A DNA stretch of 64,000 nucleotides from Bacteroidales bacterium (lineage in GTDB: Bacteria; Bacteroidota; Bacteroidia; Bacteroidales; UBA4181). Positions 18,443 to 28,149 of this stretch are shown in pieces. How positions within the stretch are numbered: the stretch's first letter is position 1; every line of letters begins with the position of its first letter. Both the position numbers and the translations under genes were made by a program. Below the pieces are notes generated by a model, which saw only the letters and a program-made list of their open reading frames with translations, made no database searches and was not told the origin of the DNA. The DNA lies in contig JAFWVY010000066.1 in NCBI GenBank assembly GCA_017523725.1, positions 44,199-108,198 of the forward strand, written 5' to 3'.

Positions 18443-20239
18443 ATGTCGCAGCACGCTTTGAGAAATTTCTGCATCATCGCCCATATCGACCATGGTAAAA
18501 GCACCTTGGCCGACCGTTTGCTGGAGGCGACCCATGCGGTCGATGCCCGTGATTTCCAGGACCAGCTTCTGGACGACATGGACCTCGAGCGCGAGCGGGG
18601 CATCACCATCAAGAGCCACGCCGTGCAGATGGACTACGAGGAGGACGGCGTGAAATATACCCTGAATCTTATTGATACGCCCGGTCACGTTGATTTCTCA
18701 TACGAGGTGTCGCGTTCCATCGCGGCCTGTGAGGGGGCGCTGCTGGTGGTTGATGCGACGCAGGGTGTCCAGGCGCAGACCATTTCCAACCTCTACAAGG
18801 CGATTGAATATAATCTGGAGATTATTCCGGTACTCAACAAGATGGACATGCCCGCTGCCCAGCCGGACATCGTCAAGGACCAGATTGTCGACCTGATTGG
18901 TTGCCGCCGGGAAGAAATCATCGAGGCGAGCGCGCGGACGGGCAGCGGCGTGGACGAGATTCTGCATGCCATCGTCACGCGGATCCCGGCGCCCGGGGGA
19001 GACCCGGAAGCCCCGCTCCAGGCATTGATTTTCGATTCCGTCTTCAATCCGTTCCGGGGTATCATCGCCTATTTCAAGGTGATGAACGGGACGATGGCAT
19101 CGGGCGACTATGTCAAGTTCGTCAATACGGGCAAGGAATACCACGCAGACGAAATCGGGGCGCTCCGGCTCCGGATGAGCCCCCGCCAGACACTGTGCGC
19201 CGGCGATGTCGGATACATTATTTCGGGCATCAAGACGGCCCGCGAAGTCAAGGTGGGCGATACTATCACGCACGTGGAGCGTCCATGCAGTACGGCCATC
19301 GCCGGGTTCGAGGAGGTAAAACCGATGGTGTTCGCGGGTGTGTATCCGGTCGAAGCCGACGAGTACGAAGAACTGCGCGCCTCCATCGAAAAGCTCCAGC
19401 TCAACGATGCCTCGCTGACGTTCGTGCCGGAATCTTCGGCAGCGCTCGGATTCGGTTTCCGGTGCGGCTTCCTGGGGCTGCTGCACATGGAGATTGTGCA
19501 GGAACGGCTGGACCGCGAATTCAACATGGATGTGATATCGACGGTTCCGAATGTTTCGTACAAGGTATATACCACCAAGGGTGAGGTGCTGGACGTGCAC
19601 AATCCGTCGGGTCTGCCGCCGGTCGGCAATATCGACCACATCGACGAGCCCTGCATCAAGGCACAGGTCATCACGCAGTCGGAGTTCCTGGGTGCCATCG
19701 TCAAGCTGTGCCTGGACAAGCGCGGCACTCTGAAAAACCAGGTGTTCCTGACGACCGACCGCGTGGAACTCAATTTCGAGATGCCGCTGGCCGAAATCGT
19801 GTTCGACTTCTACGACCGTCTCAAAAGCATTTCCAAGGGTTATGCCTCGTTCGACTATTATCAGTCGGGATACCAGCGCGCCGACCTGGTCAAACTGGAC
19901 ATCCTGCTCAACGGCGAGAATGTGGATGCCCTTTCGACCCTGATTCACCGGGACCACGCGTACGACCTCGGCCGCCGCATGTGCGAGAAGCTCAAGGAAC
20001 TCATTCCGCGCCAGCAGTTTGACGTGGCCATCCAGGCTGCCATCGGGGCCAAGATCATTGCGCGCGAGACGGTCAAGGCCGTCCGCAAGGACGTGACGGC
20101 CAAGTGCTACGGCGGCGATATCACGCGTAAACGCAAACTGCTTGAGAAACAGAAAAAAGGCAAGAAACGTATGCGGCAGGTCGGCAATGTCGAAGTTCCG
20201 CAGTCGGCGTTCCTGGTCGTGCTGCGGCTCAACGAATAA
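18443..20239 (+). CDS. lepA: Elongation factor 4 (LepA), ribosomal GTPase
   Basis: LepA/EF4 is a translational GTPase that acts on the ribosome; its exact cellular task (initiation or back-translocation) is debated. The protein is 598 aa, full length. GTPase motifs: G1 [10 protein letters not shown]2 [10 protein letters not shown]3 DTPGHVDF, G4 NKMD. The C-terminus has the LepA-specific domain with GKNIL-type basic sequence ([24 protein letters not shown]). The start at 18443 gives [16 protein letters not shown], as in the family. Confidence 0.98.
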   Translation: MSQHALRNFCIIAHIDHGKSTLADRLLEATHAVDARDFQDQLLDDMDLERERGITIKSHAVQMDYEEDGVKYTLNLIDTPGHVDFSYEVSRSIAACEGALLVVDATQGVQAQTISNLYKAIEYNLEIIPVLNKMDMPAAQPDIVKDQIVDLIGCRREEIIEASARTGSGVDEILHAIVTRIPAPGGDPEAPLQALIFDSVFNPFRGIIAYFKVMNGTMASGDYVKFVNTGKEYHADEIGALRLRMSPRQTLCAGDVGYIISGIKTAREVKVGDTITHVERPCSTAIAGFEEVKPMVFAGVYPVEADEYEELRASIEKLQLNDASLTFVPESSAALGFGFRCGFLGLLHMEIVQERLDREFNMDVISTVPNVSYKVYTTKGEVLDVHNPSGLPPVGNIDHIDEPCIKAQVITQSEFLGAIVKLCLDKRGTLKNQVFLTTDRVELNFEMPLAEIVFDFYDRLKSISKGYASFDYYQSGYQRADLVKLDILLNGENVDALSTLIHRDHAYDLGRRMCEKLKELIPRQQFDVAIQAAIGAKIIARETVKAVRKDVTAKCYGGDITRKRKLLEKQKKGKKRMRQVGNVEVPQSAFLVVLRLNE

Positions 20240-20240
20240 G

Positions 20241-20654
20241 TCAGAAAGAAAGCAGACGGCCGCCGTCGTCGAGCTGTTCGATACGGACGCAGACCGTATC
20301 TTCCGGGAGCACTTCTTCGGCCAGTCCGGGCCATTCTATCATGCAGTAGGCATCTTCCTCGTCGAAATATTCCCCGCAGCCCAGGTCGTATAGCTCTTCC
20401 ACTTTACGGATGCGGTAGAAATCAAAATGATATACAGGCTGTCCGAGGGCCGTATGGTATTCATTGACCAGTGCAAACGTCGGGCTGGTGACGGTTTCCC
20501 TGACACCGAGCACCTGGCACAGGGCTTTGATGAAGGTCGTCTTGCCGGCCCCCATGCCGCCGTAGAAAGCAAAGTGACGTGCTGCCGGATCTGCCCGGAG
20601 CAATGCCTCCGCCGCGGCCGGCAGGTCGTTCAGGGAGTCTGTCCGGAGTTCCAT
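20241..20654 (-). CDS. tsaE: tRNA threonylcarbamoyladenosine biosynthesis ATPase TsaE
   Basis: ATPase partner of the TsaB/TsaD complex that makes t6A37 in tRNAs reading ANN codons. The protein is 137 aa, normal size. Walker A is GGMGAGKTTFIKAL; other family motifs are TSPTFALVNEY, YHFDFYRI and IEWPGLAEEVLP. The start at 20654 lies one base from the purM stop, implying coupled expression; the longer open frame upstream is within purM. The gene converges with lepA, one base from its stop. Confidence 0.96.
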   Translation of the reverse strand: MELRTDSLNDLPAAAEALLRADPAARHFAFYGGMGAGKTTFIKALCQVLGVRETVTSPTFALVNEYHTALGQPVYHFDFYRIRKVEELYDLGCGEYFDEEDAYCMIEWPGLAEEVLPEDTVCVRIEQLDDGGRLLSF

Positions 20655-20655
20655 A

Positions 20656-21822
20656 TCAGTAGATATATTCGCCCGTCTCGCCGCGGATGGTGAGGTGCCG
20701 GCTCTCGGAATCCTTGCAGTGTCCGACGATGCGGGCGTCGATGTTGAACCCGGCCGCGATGGAGATGACCTCCGCCGCATATTTCTCGGGCAGATAGATT
20801 TCGAAGCGGTGTCCCATGTTGAAGACCTTGTACATCTCGCTCCACGCGGTACCCGACTGCTCCTGGATGATCTTGAAGAGCGGCGGGATGGGGAACAGGT
20901 CGTCCTTGATGACATGCAGGTTGTCGATGAAATGCAGAATCTTGGTCTGTCCGCCGCCGGTGCAGTGGATCATGCCGTGAATCTGTCCGCGCAGCGTCTT
21001 GAGGATGGCTGCGACGACCGGCACGTAGGTCCGGGTGGGGGAGAGCACGAGGCGTCCTGCATCGAGCCCCAGGTCACCGATGGCGTCGGTGAGACGGTAC
21101 CGGCCGGAATAGACCAGATCGTCCGGCGTCGCCGGGTCGAAACTTTCCGGATATTTGATAGCCAGATATTTCGAGAATACATCGTGACGGGCCGAGGTCA
21201 GCCCGTTGCTGCCCATGCCGCTGTTGTAGCTGTCTTCGTAAGTGGCCTGTCCGCAGGAAGAAAGCCCCACGATGACATCTCCGGGCGCGATGCGGTCGGT
21301 CGTGATGACGTCCGCGCGCCGCATCCGGCACGACACGGTGGAATCGACGATGATGGTCCGCACCAGGTCGCCCACGTCGGCCGTCTCGCCACCCGACGAA
21401 TAGATTTGCATGCCATTGTCGCGCAGCTGTTCGATGATCTCTTCGGTGCCGTTGATAATGGCCGCGATGACTTCGCCCGGGATGAGGTGCTTGTTGCGTC
21501 CGATGGTGGACGAAACCAGGATGTTGTTGATGGCACCCACGCAGAGCAGGTCGTCGATGTTCATAATCAGCGCATCCTGCGCGATGCCTTTCCAGACCGA
21601 CAGGTCGCCCGTTTCTTTCCAGTACAGGTAAGCCAGCGACGACTTGGTTCCGGCGCCATCGGCATGCATGATGTTGCAGTAAGCCTCGTCGTCGGCGAAA
21701 ACATCGGGCAGGATTTTACAGAAAGATTTCTGGTAGAGGCCTTTGTCGATGTTCCGGATGGCGTTGTGCACGTCTTCTTTCGAGGCAGACACACCGCGCT
21801 GGAGATAACGGGATTCAGTCAT
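20656..21822 (-). CDS. purM: Phosphoribosylformylglycinamidine cyclo-ligase (AIR synthase)
   Basis: PurM closes the imidazole ring, converting FGAM to AIR in purine synthesis with ATP. The 388-aa protein shows the PurM/SelD-like fold motifs: IMHADGAGTKSSLAYLYW, the conserved GGETADVGDLV, and GLSSCGQATYEDS. No other pur genes are nearby. The length and sequence are those of the longer PurM form common in Bacteroidota. The gene has a promoter box at 21845-21852, divergent from mazG. Confidence 0.93.
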   Translation of the reverse strand: MTESRYLQRGVSASKEDVHNAIRNIDKGLYQKSFCKILPDVFADDEAYCNIMHADGAGTKSSLAYLYWKETGDLSVWKGIAQDALIMNIDDLLCVGAINNILVSSTIGRNKHLIPGEVIAAIINGTEEIIEQLRDNGMQIYSSGGETADVGDLVRTIIVDSTVSCRMRRADVITTDRIAPGDVIVGLSSCGQATYEDSYNSGMGSNGLTSARHDVFSKYLAIKYPESFDPATPDDLVYSGRYRLTDAIGDLGLDAGRLVLSPTRTYVPVVAAILKTLRGQIHGMIHCTGGGQTKILHFIDNLHVIKDDLFPIPPLFKIIQEQSGTAWSEMYKVFNMGHRFEIYLPEKYAAEVISIAAGFNIDARIVGHCKDSESRHLTIRGETGEYIY

Positions 21823-21844
21823 GGGGATTCTTGTTTGTGAACTG

Positions 21845-21852
21845 CAAAACTA
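21845..21852 (-). promoter_or_regulatory. -7 promoter box for purM-tsaE
   Basis: TAGTTTTG on the minus strand matches TAnnTTTG, 22 bases before the purM start. Confidence 0.55.
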
Positions 21853-21864
21853 TCCGTTTTTTCA

Positions 21865-21872
21865 TAAATTTG
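21865..21872 (+). promoter_or_regulatory. -7 promoter box for mazG
   Basis: TAAATTTG matches TAnnTTTG and is 24 bases before the mazG start at 21897. It lies only 12 bases from the divergent purM box. Confidence 0.55.
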
Positions 21873-21896
21873 CAACCGAAGACTGTAAGATGTACG

Positions 21897-22673
21897 ATGA
21901 GAAACGAAACACTGCAATCATTTGAAAGACTATTGGATATCATGGACGAACTGCGGGAGAAGTGCCCGTGGGACCGCCGTCAGACCATAGAAAGCCTGCG
22001 CATGCAGACCATCGAAGAAACCTACGAACTCTGCGATGCCATCCTCGATGCCGACTGGCAGGATATCCGGAAGGAACTGGGCGACCTGCTGCTGCATATC
22101 GTGTTCTATGCCAAAATCGGTGAGGAGCAGCAACAGTTCGATATCAAGGACGTCATCGACGGCATCAGCGAGAAACTGGTCTATCGTCATCCGCATATTT
22201 TCGGCGACGGGAAAGCCGAGACGGCGGAGGCCGTGCGTGAGAACTGGGAAAAGCTGAAACTGAAAGAAAAGGGTGGCAACAAGTCGGTTTTGGGCGGTGT
22301 CCCGAAGTCGCTGCCGGCGCTGGTCAAGGCTTACCGTATCCAGGACAAGGCCCGGTCGGCCGGTTTCGACTGGCAGGACCGGCGGGAGGTCTGGGATAAG
22401 GTGCGCGAGGAAATCGGCGAATTCAGCGAAGCCGTCGAGGCGCAGCAGCCCTCTGCCATGGAAGCAGAATTCGGCGACCTGCTTTTCTCGCTCATCAATG
22501 CGGCCCGGTTGTACAAGATTGACCCGGAATCCGCACTGGAGCGGACCAACCGGAAATTCATCGGCCGTTTCGATTACATCGAAAGCCAGACCATAGACCA
22601 GGGCCGTTCGTTGCAGGATTTGTCTCTCGAAGAGATGGACGCCCTGTGGAACGAAGCCAAGCGCCGGGAATAG
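21897..22673 (+). CDS. mazG: Nucleoside triphosphate pyrophosphohydrolase MazG
   Basis: Hydrolyses NTPs and dNTPs to the monophosphates and pyrophosphate, a house-cleaning role. The 258-aa protein has two tandem MazG domains, the first with EKCPWDRRQT, QTIEETYELCDAI and ELGDLLLHIVFYA, the second with EEIGEFSEAVE and EFGDLLFSLINAARLY. These carry the acidic metal-binding residues. The ATG at 21897 matches the family start and follows the promoter box. Confidence 0.96.
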   Translation: MRNETLQSFERLLDIMDELREKCPWDRRQTIESLRMQTIEETYELCDAILDADWQDIRKELGDLLLHIVFYAKIGEEQQQFDIKDVIDGISEKLVYRHPHIFGDGKAETAEAVRENWEKLKLKEKGGNKSVLGGVPKSLPALVKAYRIQDKARSAGFDWQDRREVWDKVREEIGEFSEAVEAQQPSAMEAEFGDLLFSLINAARLYKIDPESALERTNRKFIGRFDYIESQTIDQGRSLQDLSLEEMDALWNEAKRRE

Positions 22674-23129
22674 TTATCTAAGCCTGTCGAACTGGGTGAG
22701 GATGTGGTCTTTGCGAATCGCCCGGAAGGCCAGCAGCACCAGGACGAAAACCAGCAGGGGGAACAGCACGGGAACATGATATGCCGTCGCTGTGACGCCG
22801 CTGACATGTTTCACCACAAAGAAAATCATGCCGAACAGGCCGAGGGAGAGTACCATGTTGTAGATGCAGAGCCGCATCTGGAGCACCCTGTGTCGGAACA
22901 GGAAGATGGTGATAAGCAGCAGCACGTTGATAATCTGTGCCATGGCGAACAGCGACCAGGAAGTGAGCATCCGCTCACTGCCCTGGGATGTCTCGTGGAA
23001 GAATCCACGCAAGTTGAACGTATAGATGGAAGTATCCGAGGTGACCAGGTCGGCCAGCGTCAGATAGGACATCGCCGAGATGAGGGCGATGGCCAAAAGC
23101 AGATAAACAGACTGGATGCGTTGTATCAT
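22674..23129 (-). CDS. DUF4293 family membrane protein
   Basis: A 151-aa protein with four hydrophobic helices (about residues 5-26, 58-80, 88-108 and 118-137). It begins MIQRIQSVYLLLAIALI, typical of DUF4293, a Bacteroidota-specific integral membrane family of unknown role. Its stop codon abuts the mazG stop. It follows the DUF4296 gene by 11 bases, so they are probably co-transcribed. Confidence 0.88.
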   Translation of the reverse strand: MIQRIQSVYLLLAIALISAMSYLTLADLVTSDTSIYTFNLRGFFHETSQGSERMLTSWSLFAMAQIINVLLLITIFLFRHRVLQMRLCIYNMVLSLGLFGMIFFVVKHVSGVTATAYHVPVLFPLLVFVLVLLAFRAIRKDHILTQFDRLR

Positions 23130-23140
23130 GGTGAAAATGT

Positions 23141-23923
23141 TTAATCAGATGTCGTTCGCATGGTGTCGCGCTGGAAAATCAGCTCCGCGTTCTGGATTTC
23201 CACAGCTTTAAACCAGACAGTATCGGGCCGCAGGTCGCGGACATGGCCGACGAAATACCCTTGCAGCTGTGCCGGCGTCCTGCTCAGCCGCCGCTCGAAA
23301 CTGTAATGTGTGAGCCGGCCGTTCGGCCGCAGCGGCCACCGTTCTGCCGGCGTCAGATACTCGCGGGCCGGCTGCAGCGAATCCCCGTAGGCGAACCAGA
23401 ATGACATGTGCGGCAGGAAAGACTGGTCCTGCGGATAGAGCAGGATGTCAGCCGAAATACGGTACAACCCTGTGTCCCGCAGGTCGATGGTCAGGTAGAA
23501 ACTGCCGTGCATGCTGTCGGGCGACGCCATGTAGCCGAGACCGGTGGAATGAAGCCGTTCCGGCGGGTCCGGCTCCCTCAGGATAGCTTCCTGCATAGCG
23601 TTGAACTTGTTGACGATCCGCGTGTAAATTTTGTTGAATTTCTTGGGATGATGGCACAGAAAGTTCAGTGTGCTGTCGAACTGCGCCTCGGTATAGCCGT
23701 GCTTGTGCATGAGGTACACATTGTATTGCATGGTGTCGTCCCAATAGACATTGCCCGTGCTTTTGCTCTGGAAAAAGCCGTTGGCCCAGTGAATCTCCGT
23801 GACCAGATCTTCGAAGTCGTCCAGCGGAATCATGGCCGGCGGCTCATGACGGCACGCAGTGGCCAGCAGGCCGGCCAGCAGCAGGCAAACGGTTCTTTTC
23901 CAGAATATAGACGACAGATACAT
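23141..23923 (-). CDS. DUF4296-like lipoprotein
   Basis: A 260-aa predicted lipoprotein (signal VCLLLAGLLATAC ends in a lipobox). The DUF4296-type region is at about residues 32-115: PLDDFEDLVTEIHWANGFF, YNVYLMHKHGYTEAQFDSTL. The C-terminal half (about 130-258) is a beta-rich domain I do not recognise. DUF4296 proteins are common in Bacteroidota and their function is unknown. A TACCTTTG box lies upstream. Confidence 0.8.
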   Translation of the reverse strand: MYLSSIFWKRTVCLLLAGLLATACRHEPPAMIPLDDFEDLVTEIHWANGFFQSKSTGNVYWDDTMQYNVYLMHKHGYTEAQFDSTLNFLCHHPKKFNKIYTRIVNKFNAMQEAILREPDPPERLHSTGLGYMASPDSMHGSFYLTIDLRDTGLYRISADILLYPQDQSFLPHMSFWFAYGDSLQPAREYLTPAERWPLRPNGRLTHYSFERRLSRTPAQLQGYFVGHVRDLRPDTVWFKAVEIQNAELIFQRDTMRTTSD

Positions 23924-23953
23924 GGGCTAAACAGATTCCAGACTCCAAACGTA

Positions 23954-23961
23954 CAAAGGTA
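23954..23961 (-). promoter_or_regulatory. -7 promoter box for the DUF4296-DUF4293 genes
   Basis: TACCTTTG on the minus strand matches TAnnTTTG, 30 bases before the DUF4296 start and next to the pgk terminator. Confidence 0.55.
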
Positions 23962-23975
23962 CGTGAAGAATACGA

Positions 23976-24005
23976 CAAAAAAAAGAGCGGCCGTCGGGCC
24001 GCTCT
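23976..24005 (-). terminator. Terminator of pgk
   Basis: AGAGCGGCC (23984-23992) and GGCCGCTCT (23997-24005) form a perfect 9-bp stem with a four-base loop. Eight T follow on the minus strand. Confidence 0.9.
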
Positions 24006-24021
24006 TCTCAGCAGGGATGGC

Positions 24022-25290
24022 TTATCCCCTGATAGCCGTGATACCGGGCAGGGCCTTGCCTTCCATGTATTCCAGCATGGCGCCGCCGCCGGTCGAGACG
24101 TAGCTGACTTTGTCGGCCAGCCGGTTCTTGTTGATGGCTGCCACCGAGTCGCCGCCGCCGATGAGGCTGAACGCGCCGTTCTGCGTGGCTTTGGCCACTG
24201 CCTGTGCGATGGCCGAGGTGCCTTTGGAGAATTTCTCCATTTCGAACACGCCCATCGGGCCGTTCCACAGCACCGTCTTCGATGCGGCGATGACCTCGCT
24301 GAACTTGGCGATGGATTCGCCGGCGATGTCGAGACCCATCCAGCCGTCGGGCGTTTCGTTCACCTTCGAGACGCACACGTCGGCGTCGGCGGCGAAACGG
24401 TCGGCGTTGACACCGTCCACGGGCAGATAAACTTTGACACCCTTGGCCTCGGCTTTCTTGAGAATCTCCAGCGCCGTTTCCAGTTTGTCGGTCTCACAGA
24501 GCGAATTGCCGATGTTGCCACCCAGGGCCTTGACAAACGTATAGGTCATGCCGCCGCCGATGATGAGGTTCTGCACCCGGTCGAGCAGGTTCTCGATAAT
24601 CATGATCTTGTCGGACACCTTGGCGCCGCCCATGATGGCGGTGAAAGGTTTCTCGGCCGAAGTCAGCACGCGGTCCATGGCGGCCAGCTCGCTGTTGATC
24701 AGGAATCCGAACATCTTGTGGCCGGCGTCGAAGCAGTCGGCGATGAGCGCCGTCGAAGCGTGGGCGCGGTGGGCCGTACCGAACGCGTCGTTGACATAAA
24801 CGTCGGCATAGCTGGCCAGCTGTGCCACGAACTGTTTCTGCGAGGCTTTCACCTGTTTCTTGGCAGCCGCCTTCTCCTCGTCGGTGGCGTCTTCGGCAAG
24901 TCCTCTCGGTTTGCCTTCTTCCTCGGCGTAGAACCGCAGGTTCTCCAGCAGCAGCACCTGGCCGGGCTTCAGCGCGGCGGCCATCTGCTTGGCGTTTTCG
25001 CCCATGCAGTCGTCGGCGAAAAGAATCTCCTTGCCGCCCAGATGCTGCGACAGCACCGGAATGACGTGGCGGAGCGAGAATTTCTTCTCAGGACCGTTCT
25101 TGGGACGGCCCAGGTGTGACATCAGGATGACGGAACCGCCGTCTCCCAGGATTTTCTTGATGGTCGGCAAAGCGCCGCGGATGCGGGTGTCGTCGGTGAC
25201 AGCGAAGGTCTCCTTGTCGAGCGGTACGTTGAAATCGACACGCACGATGGCCCTCTGGCCGGCGAAATTGAATTGGTCTATGGTCTGCAT
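24022..25290 (-). CDS. pgk: Phosphoglycerate kinase
   Basis: Transfers phosphate between 1,3-bisphosphoglycerate and ADP in glycolysis. The 422-aa protein shows VRVDFNVPL at the N-terminus, [30 protein letters not shown] and the C-terminal nucleotide region ([26 protein letters not shown]). It is the last gene of the uppP-truB-queA-pgk run, 38 bases after queA, and has a strong terminator. Confidence 0.98.
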   Translation of the reverse strand: MQTIDQFNFAGQRAIVRVDFNVPLDKETFAVTDDTRIRGALPTIKKILGDGGSVILMSHLGRPKNGPEKKFSLRHVIPVLSQHLGGKEILFADDCMGENAKQMAAALKPGQVLLLENLRFYAEEEGKPRGLAEDATDEEKAAAKKQVKASQKQFVAQLASYADVYVNDAFGTAHRAHASTALIADCFDAGHKMFGFLINSELAAMDRVLTSAEKPFTAIMGGAKVSDKIMIIENLLDRVQNLIIGGGMTYTFVKALGGNIGNSLCETDKLETALEILKKAEAKGVKVYLPVDGVNADRFAADADVCVSKVNETPDGWMGLDIAGESIAKFSEVIAASKTVLWNGPMGVFEMEKFSKGTSAIAQAVAKATQNGAFSLIGGGDSVAAINKNRLADKVSYVSTGGGAMLEYMEGKALPGITAIRG

Positions 25291-25328
25291 ATTGTGTAAG
25301 AATTAAAGATTTACAGGTTGATACGGCG

Positions 25329-26378
25329 TCAGATGATCAGCATGGCGTCGCCGTAGGCGCCGAAGCGGTATTTCTCCTTGATGGCCACCTGGTACGCTTC
25401 CATCAGCCGGTCGTGTCCGGCAAAGGCGGCCACCATCATCATGAAGGTGGTGTAGGGCAGGTGGAAGTTCGTAATCATACAAGTGGGCACATTGACCGCA
25501 TACGGCGGGAAGATGAACTTGTTGGTCCAGCCGTCGAACGGCTTCAGCATGCCGGTGGTCGAAACGGAACTCTCGACCGTGCGCAGCACCGTGGTGCCGA
25601 CGGCGCAGATCTGCGCCTTGCGCTGTTTGGCATCGTTGATGACCTTGACCGCCTCGTCCGGGATGATGATGCGTTCGGAATCCATCTTGTGCTTGGTCAG
25701 GTCTTCCACATCGACACTCCTGAAACAGCCGAGTCCCATGTGCAGCGTGATTTCGGTGATTTTCACGCCCTTGATCTCCATGCGCTTCATCAGTTCCGGG
25801 CTGAAATGGAGTCCGGCCGTAGGTGCCGCGACGGCTCCTTCGTGGCGGGCATAGATGGTCTGGTAACGCTCGCGGTCTTCGGGTTCAGCCGGCCGTTTGA
25901 TGGAGCGGGGCAGCGGCGTCTCGCCCAGCGTGTAGAGCGTCTTCTTGAATTCGTCGTGGCTGCCGTTGTACAGAAAGCGCAGCGTGCGGCCCCTCGAGGT
26001 GGTGTTGTCGATGACTTCGGCCACCAGGACATCGTTCTCTCCGAAATACAGCTTGTTGCCGATGCGGATCTTCCGGGCCGGATCGACGACGACGTCCCAC
26101 AGCCGCTGTTCCTCGTTCAGCTCGCGCAGCAGGAACACCTCTATCTGGGCACCCGTCTTTTCCTTGTTGCCGTAGAGCCGTGCCGGGAACACCTTGGTGT
26201 TGTTCAGGATGAACACGTCCGACTCGTTGAAGTACTCCAGCATTTCCTTGAAGATGCGGTGCTCTATCTCTCCGGTGTCCTTGTGCAGCACCATCAGCCG
26301 CGATTCGTCGCGATAATGGGCCGGGTACTGGGCGATGAGTTCCGGCGGCAGATTGAACTTGTATTGCGATAGCCTCAT
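25329..26378 (-). CDS. queA: S-adenosylmethionine:tRNA ribosyltransferase-isomerase QueA
   Basis: Transfers the ribosyl part of S-adenosylmethionine to preQ1 in tRNA during queuosine synthesis. The 349-aa protein is full length, with [12 protein letters not shown] at the start, [37 protein letters not shown] and [21 protein letters not shown]. It follows truB by 24 bases, so two tRNA-modifying enzymes are adjacent. Confidence 0.97.
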   Translation of the reverse strand: MRLSQYKFNLPPELIAQYPAHYRDESRLMVLHKDTGEIEHRIFKEMLEYFNESDVFILNNTKVFPARLYGNKEKTGAQIEVFLLRELNEEQRLWDVVVDPARKIRIGNKLYFGENDVLVAEVIDNTTSRGRTLRFLYNGSHDEFKKTLYTLGETPLPRSIKRPAEPEDRERYQTIYARHEGAVAAPTAGLHFSPELMKRMEIKGVKITEITLHMGLGCFRSVDVEDLTKHKMDSERIIIPDEAVKVINDAKQRKAQICAVGTTVLRTVESSVSTTGMLKPFDGWTNKFIFPPYAVNVPTCMITNFHLPYTTFMMMVAAFAGHDRLMEAYQVAIKEKYRFGAYGDAMLII

Positions 26379-26402
26379 AATGATATTATTTTGAGAATCA
26401 GA

Positions 26403-27143
26403 TTAATTCATAGCTGATATCAGTTGATCGACCCCCTCCATGGAGATGGCCTCCGACACCTCGAAGGGCCCGATGGCGGTGCGTCGCAGCGACGTCATGC
26501 AGGCGCCGGTCTTGAGCGCGCGGCCGAGGTCGCGCACGAGAGCCCGGATGTACGTGCCCTTGCTGCACCGGATGCGCAGCGTAACCAGCGGCAGCTCAGC
26601 CTGAAGCACTTCCATCGCCGTGATGGTGATTGGCCGTGCTTCCAGCGTGGTGTCGTCACCCTTCCGGGCCAGGCTGTAGGCCCGTACGCCTCCGATCTTC
26701 TTGGCGGAGAACAGCGGCGGTTCCTGCATCGTCTCTCCGATGAAAGAAGCCACCACACTGTCGAGCAATTCCGGCGTGACATGGTCCGTCGGGAAAATGC
26801 CGTCGGTCCGGGTCTCCAGGTCGAAGGACGGCGTGGTGCGTCCCAGCTCCATCTGCGCCACGTATTCCTTGTCGTATTCCGTCATGTCCATGATGAGCCG
26901 GGTGGCCTTTCCGGTGCACAGAATCATCAGGCCTGTGGCCAGCGGGTCGAGCGTGCCGGCATGGCCCACCTTGAGTTTCTTTTGGTGCAGTTGTCGGGTG
27001 AGCAGGTTCCGCAGCCGGCGCACCACATCGAACGAAGTCCATCCCAACGGTTTGTCCACCAGCATCACCATGCCTTCCGCATCGCTTGCGGGGGCGGGGC
27101 TCTGTGCTTTCCACAGGGGGAAGTCGGACAAACTGACGGTCAT
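26403..27143 (-). CDS. truB: tRNA pseudouridine-55 synthase TruB
   Basis: Makes pseudouridine 55 in the T loop of tRNAs. The 246-aa protein has DKPLGWTSFDVVRRLR, KVGHAGTLDPLATGL with the catalytic aspartate, SAKKIGGVRAYSLAR and GTYIRALVRDLG. The N-terminal extension before DKPLG (about 30 residues) is unusual but short. The gene begins 1 base after uppP ends. Confidence 0.97.
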   Translation of the reverse strand: MTVSLSDFPLWKAQSPAPASDAEGMVMLVDKPLGWTSFDVVRRLRNLLTRQLHQKKLKVGHAGTLDPLATGLMILCTGKATRLIMDMTEYDKEYVAQMELGRTTPSFDLETRTDGIFPTDHVTPELLDSVVASFIGETMQEPPLFSAKKIGGVRAYSLARKGDDTTLEARPITITAMEVLQAELPLVTLRIRCSKGTYIRALVRDLGRALKTGACMTSLRRTAIGPFEVSEAISMEGVDQLISAMN

Positions 27144-27144
27144 G

Positions 27145-27933
27145 TTAACTCAGAATAAACAAGGTGAATAGACCAATAACGGCGCAATATACAGCGAACC
27201 AGACCAGCTTGCTGCGCCGGATGAGGCTCAGCATCCAGCGGCAGGCCATAAAACCGCTGACAAAGGCGGCCACGAACCCGACGGCGAGCGGCAGCAGACC
27301 GATGTCGGAGGCGGCGCTCCGGCTGATTTCCATGCCGTCCAGCAGTGCCTCTCCCAGGATGGGCACCAGTACCATGAGAAACGAGAAACGCGCCACGTTT
27401 TCTTTTTTGTTACCCAGCAGAAGCCCAGTGGAAATGGTTGCGCCGGAGCGCGACAGACCCGGCAGCACGGCGCAGGCCTGGGCGATGCCGATGACAAAGG
27501 CATCCTTGAACGAGATGTCCTTCTTGGTTCCGGATGCGCACTTGTGGGCGGTGAACAGCAGGATGGCCGTGACCAGCAGCATGATGCCCGTCAGGCGCAG
27601 CCCGTTCCCGAAGAATTGTTCGACCGTATCCTTGAAAAAGAGCCCCACCACCAGTACCGGAATCATCGAAACAACGATCGTGGCGACATAGCGGGTTTCG
27701 TCGTTCCAGGCGAAGCGGCAGCAACCTTTCAGCAGCTGCAGCAAATCTTTCCAAAAAACACAGACGGTACTCAGCACGGTGGCCACATGCACGGCGACGG
27801 TGAACGTCAGGTGCTCTTCGGATGCGGTATGCAGCAACGCCTGACCTATTTCCAGGTGCCCGCTGCTGCTGACGGGAAGAAATTCTGTAAGACCTTGAAC
27901 AATACCTAAAATGAGGGCATCAAGCCAATCCAT
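27145..27933 (-). CDS. uppP: Undecaprenyl-diphosphatase (UppP/BacA)
   Basis: Dephosphorylates undecaprenyl pyrophosphate to recycle the lipid carrier for cell-wall and O-antigen synthesis. The 262-aa membrane protein has several hydrophobic helices, the motif GLTEFLPVSSSGHLEI near residue 14 and the second catalytic loop GLSRSGATIS. It heads the uppP-truB-queA-pgk run. UppS, which makes the same carrier, is encoded at 31823. Confidence 0.96.
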   Translation of the reverse strand: MDWLDALILGIVQGLTEFLPVSSSGHLEIGQALLHTASEEHLTFTVAVHVATVLSTVCVFWKDLLQLLKGCCRFAWNDETRYVATIVVSMIPVLVVGLFFKDTVEQFFGNGLRLTGIMLLVTAILLFTAHKCASGTKKDISFKDAFVIGIAQACAVLPGLSRSGATISTGLLLGNKKENVARFSFLMVLVPILGEALLDGMEISRSAASDIGLLPLAVGFVAAFVSGFMACRWMLSLIRRSKLVWFAVYCAVIGLFTLFILS

Positions 27934-28125
27934 GGGGCGTGTCGTTTTTCCAAGAATCGCAAATATCCGAAAAAATATTGGATAGTAGCACCTTAAAAAT
28001 CAAAAACGTGTCATTTTGTTTGTGGAATTTCTTATATTTCGACTTGCATGTCTGCAATGGCGGGCAACATGATTTTGGAGTGTTTCCGATTACCACCCTG
28101 GCATCTTCGGATATAATAATCGCCG

Positions 28126-28133
28126 TATTTTTG
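28126..28133 (+). promoter_or_regulatory. -7 promoter box for porE
   Basis: TATTTTTG matches TAnnTTTG and lies 16 bases before the first ATG. This short leader makes the second ATG at 28183 a real alternative start. Confidence 0.6.
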
Positions 28134-28149
28134 CGTTTAATTACGAGAG

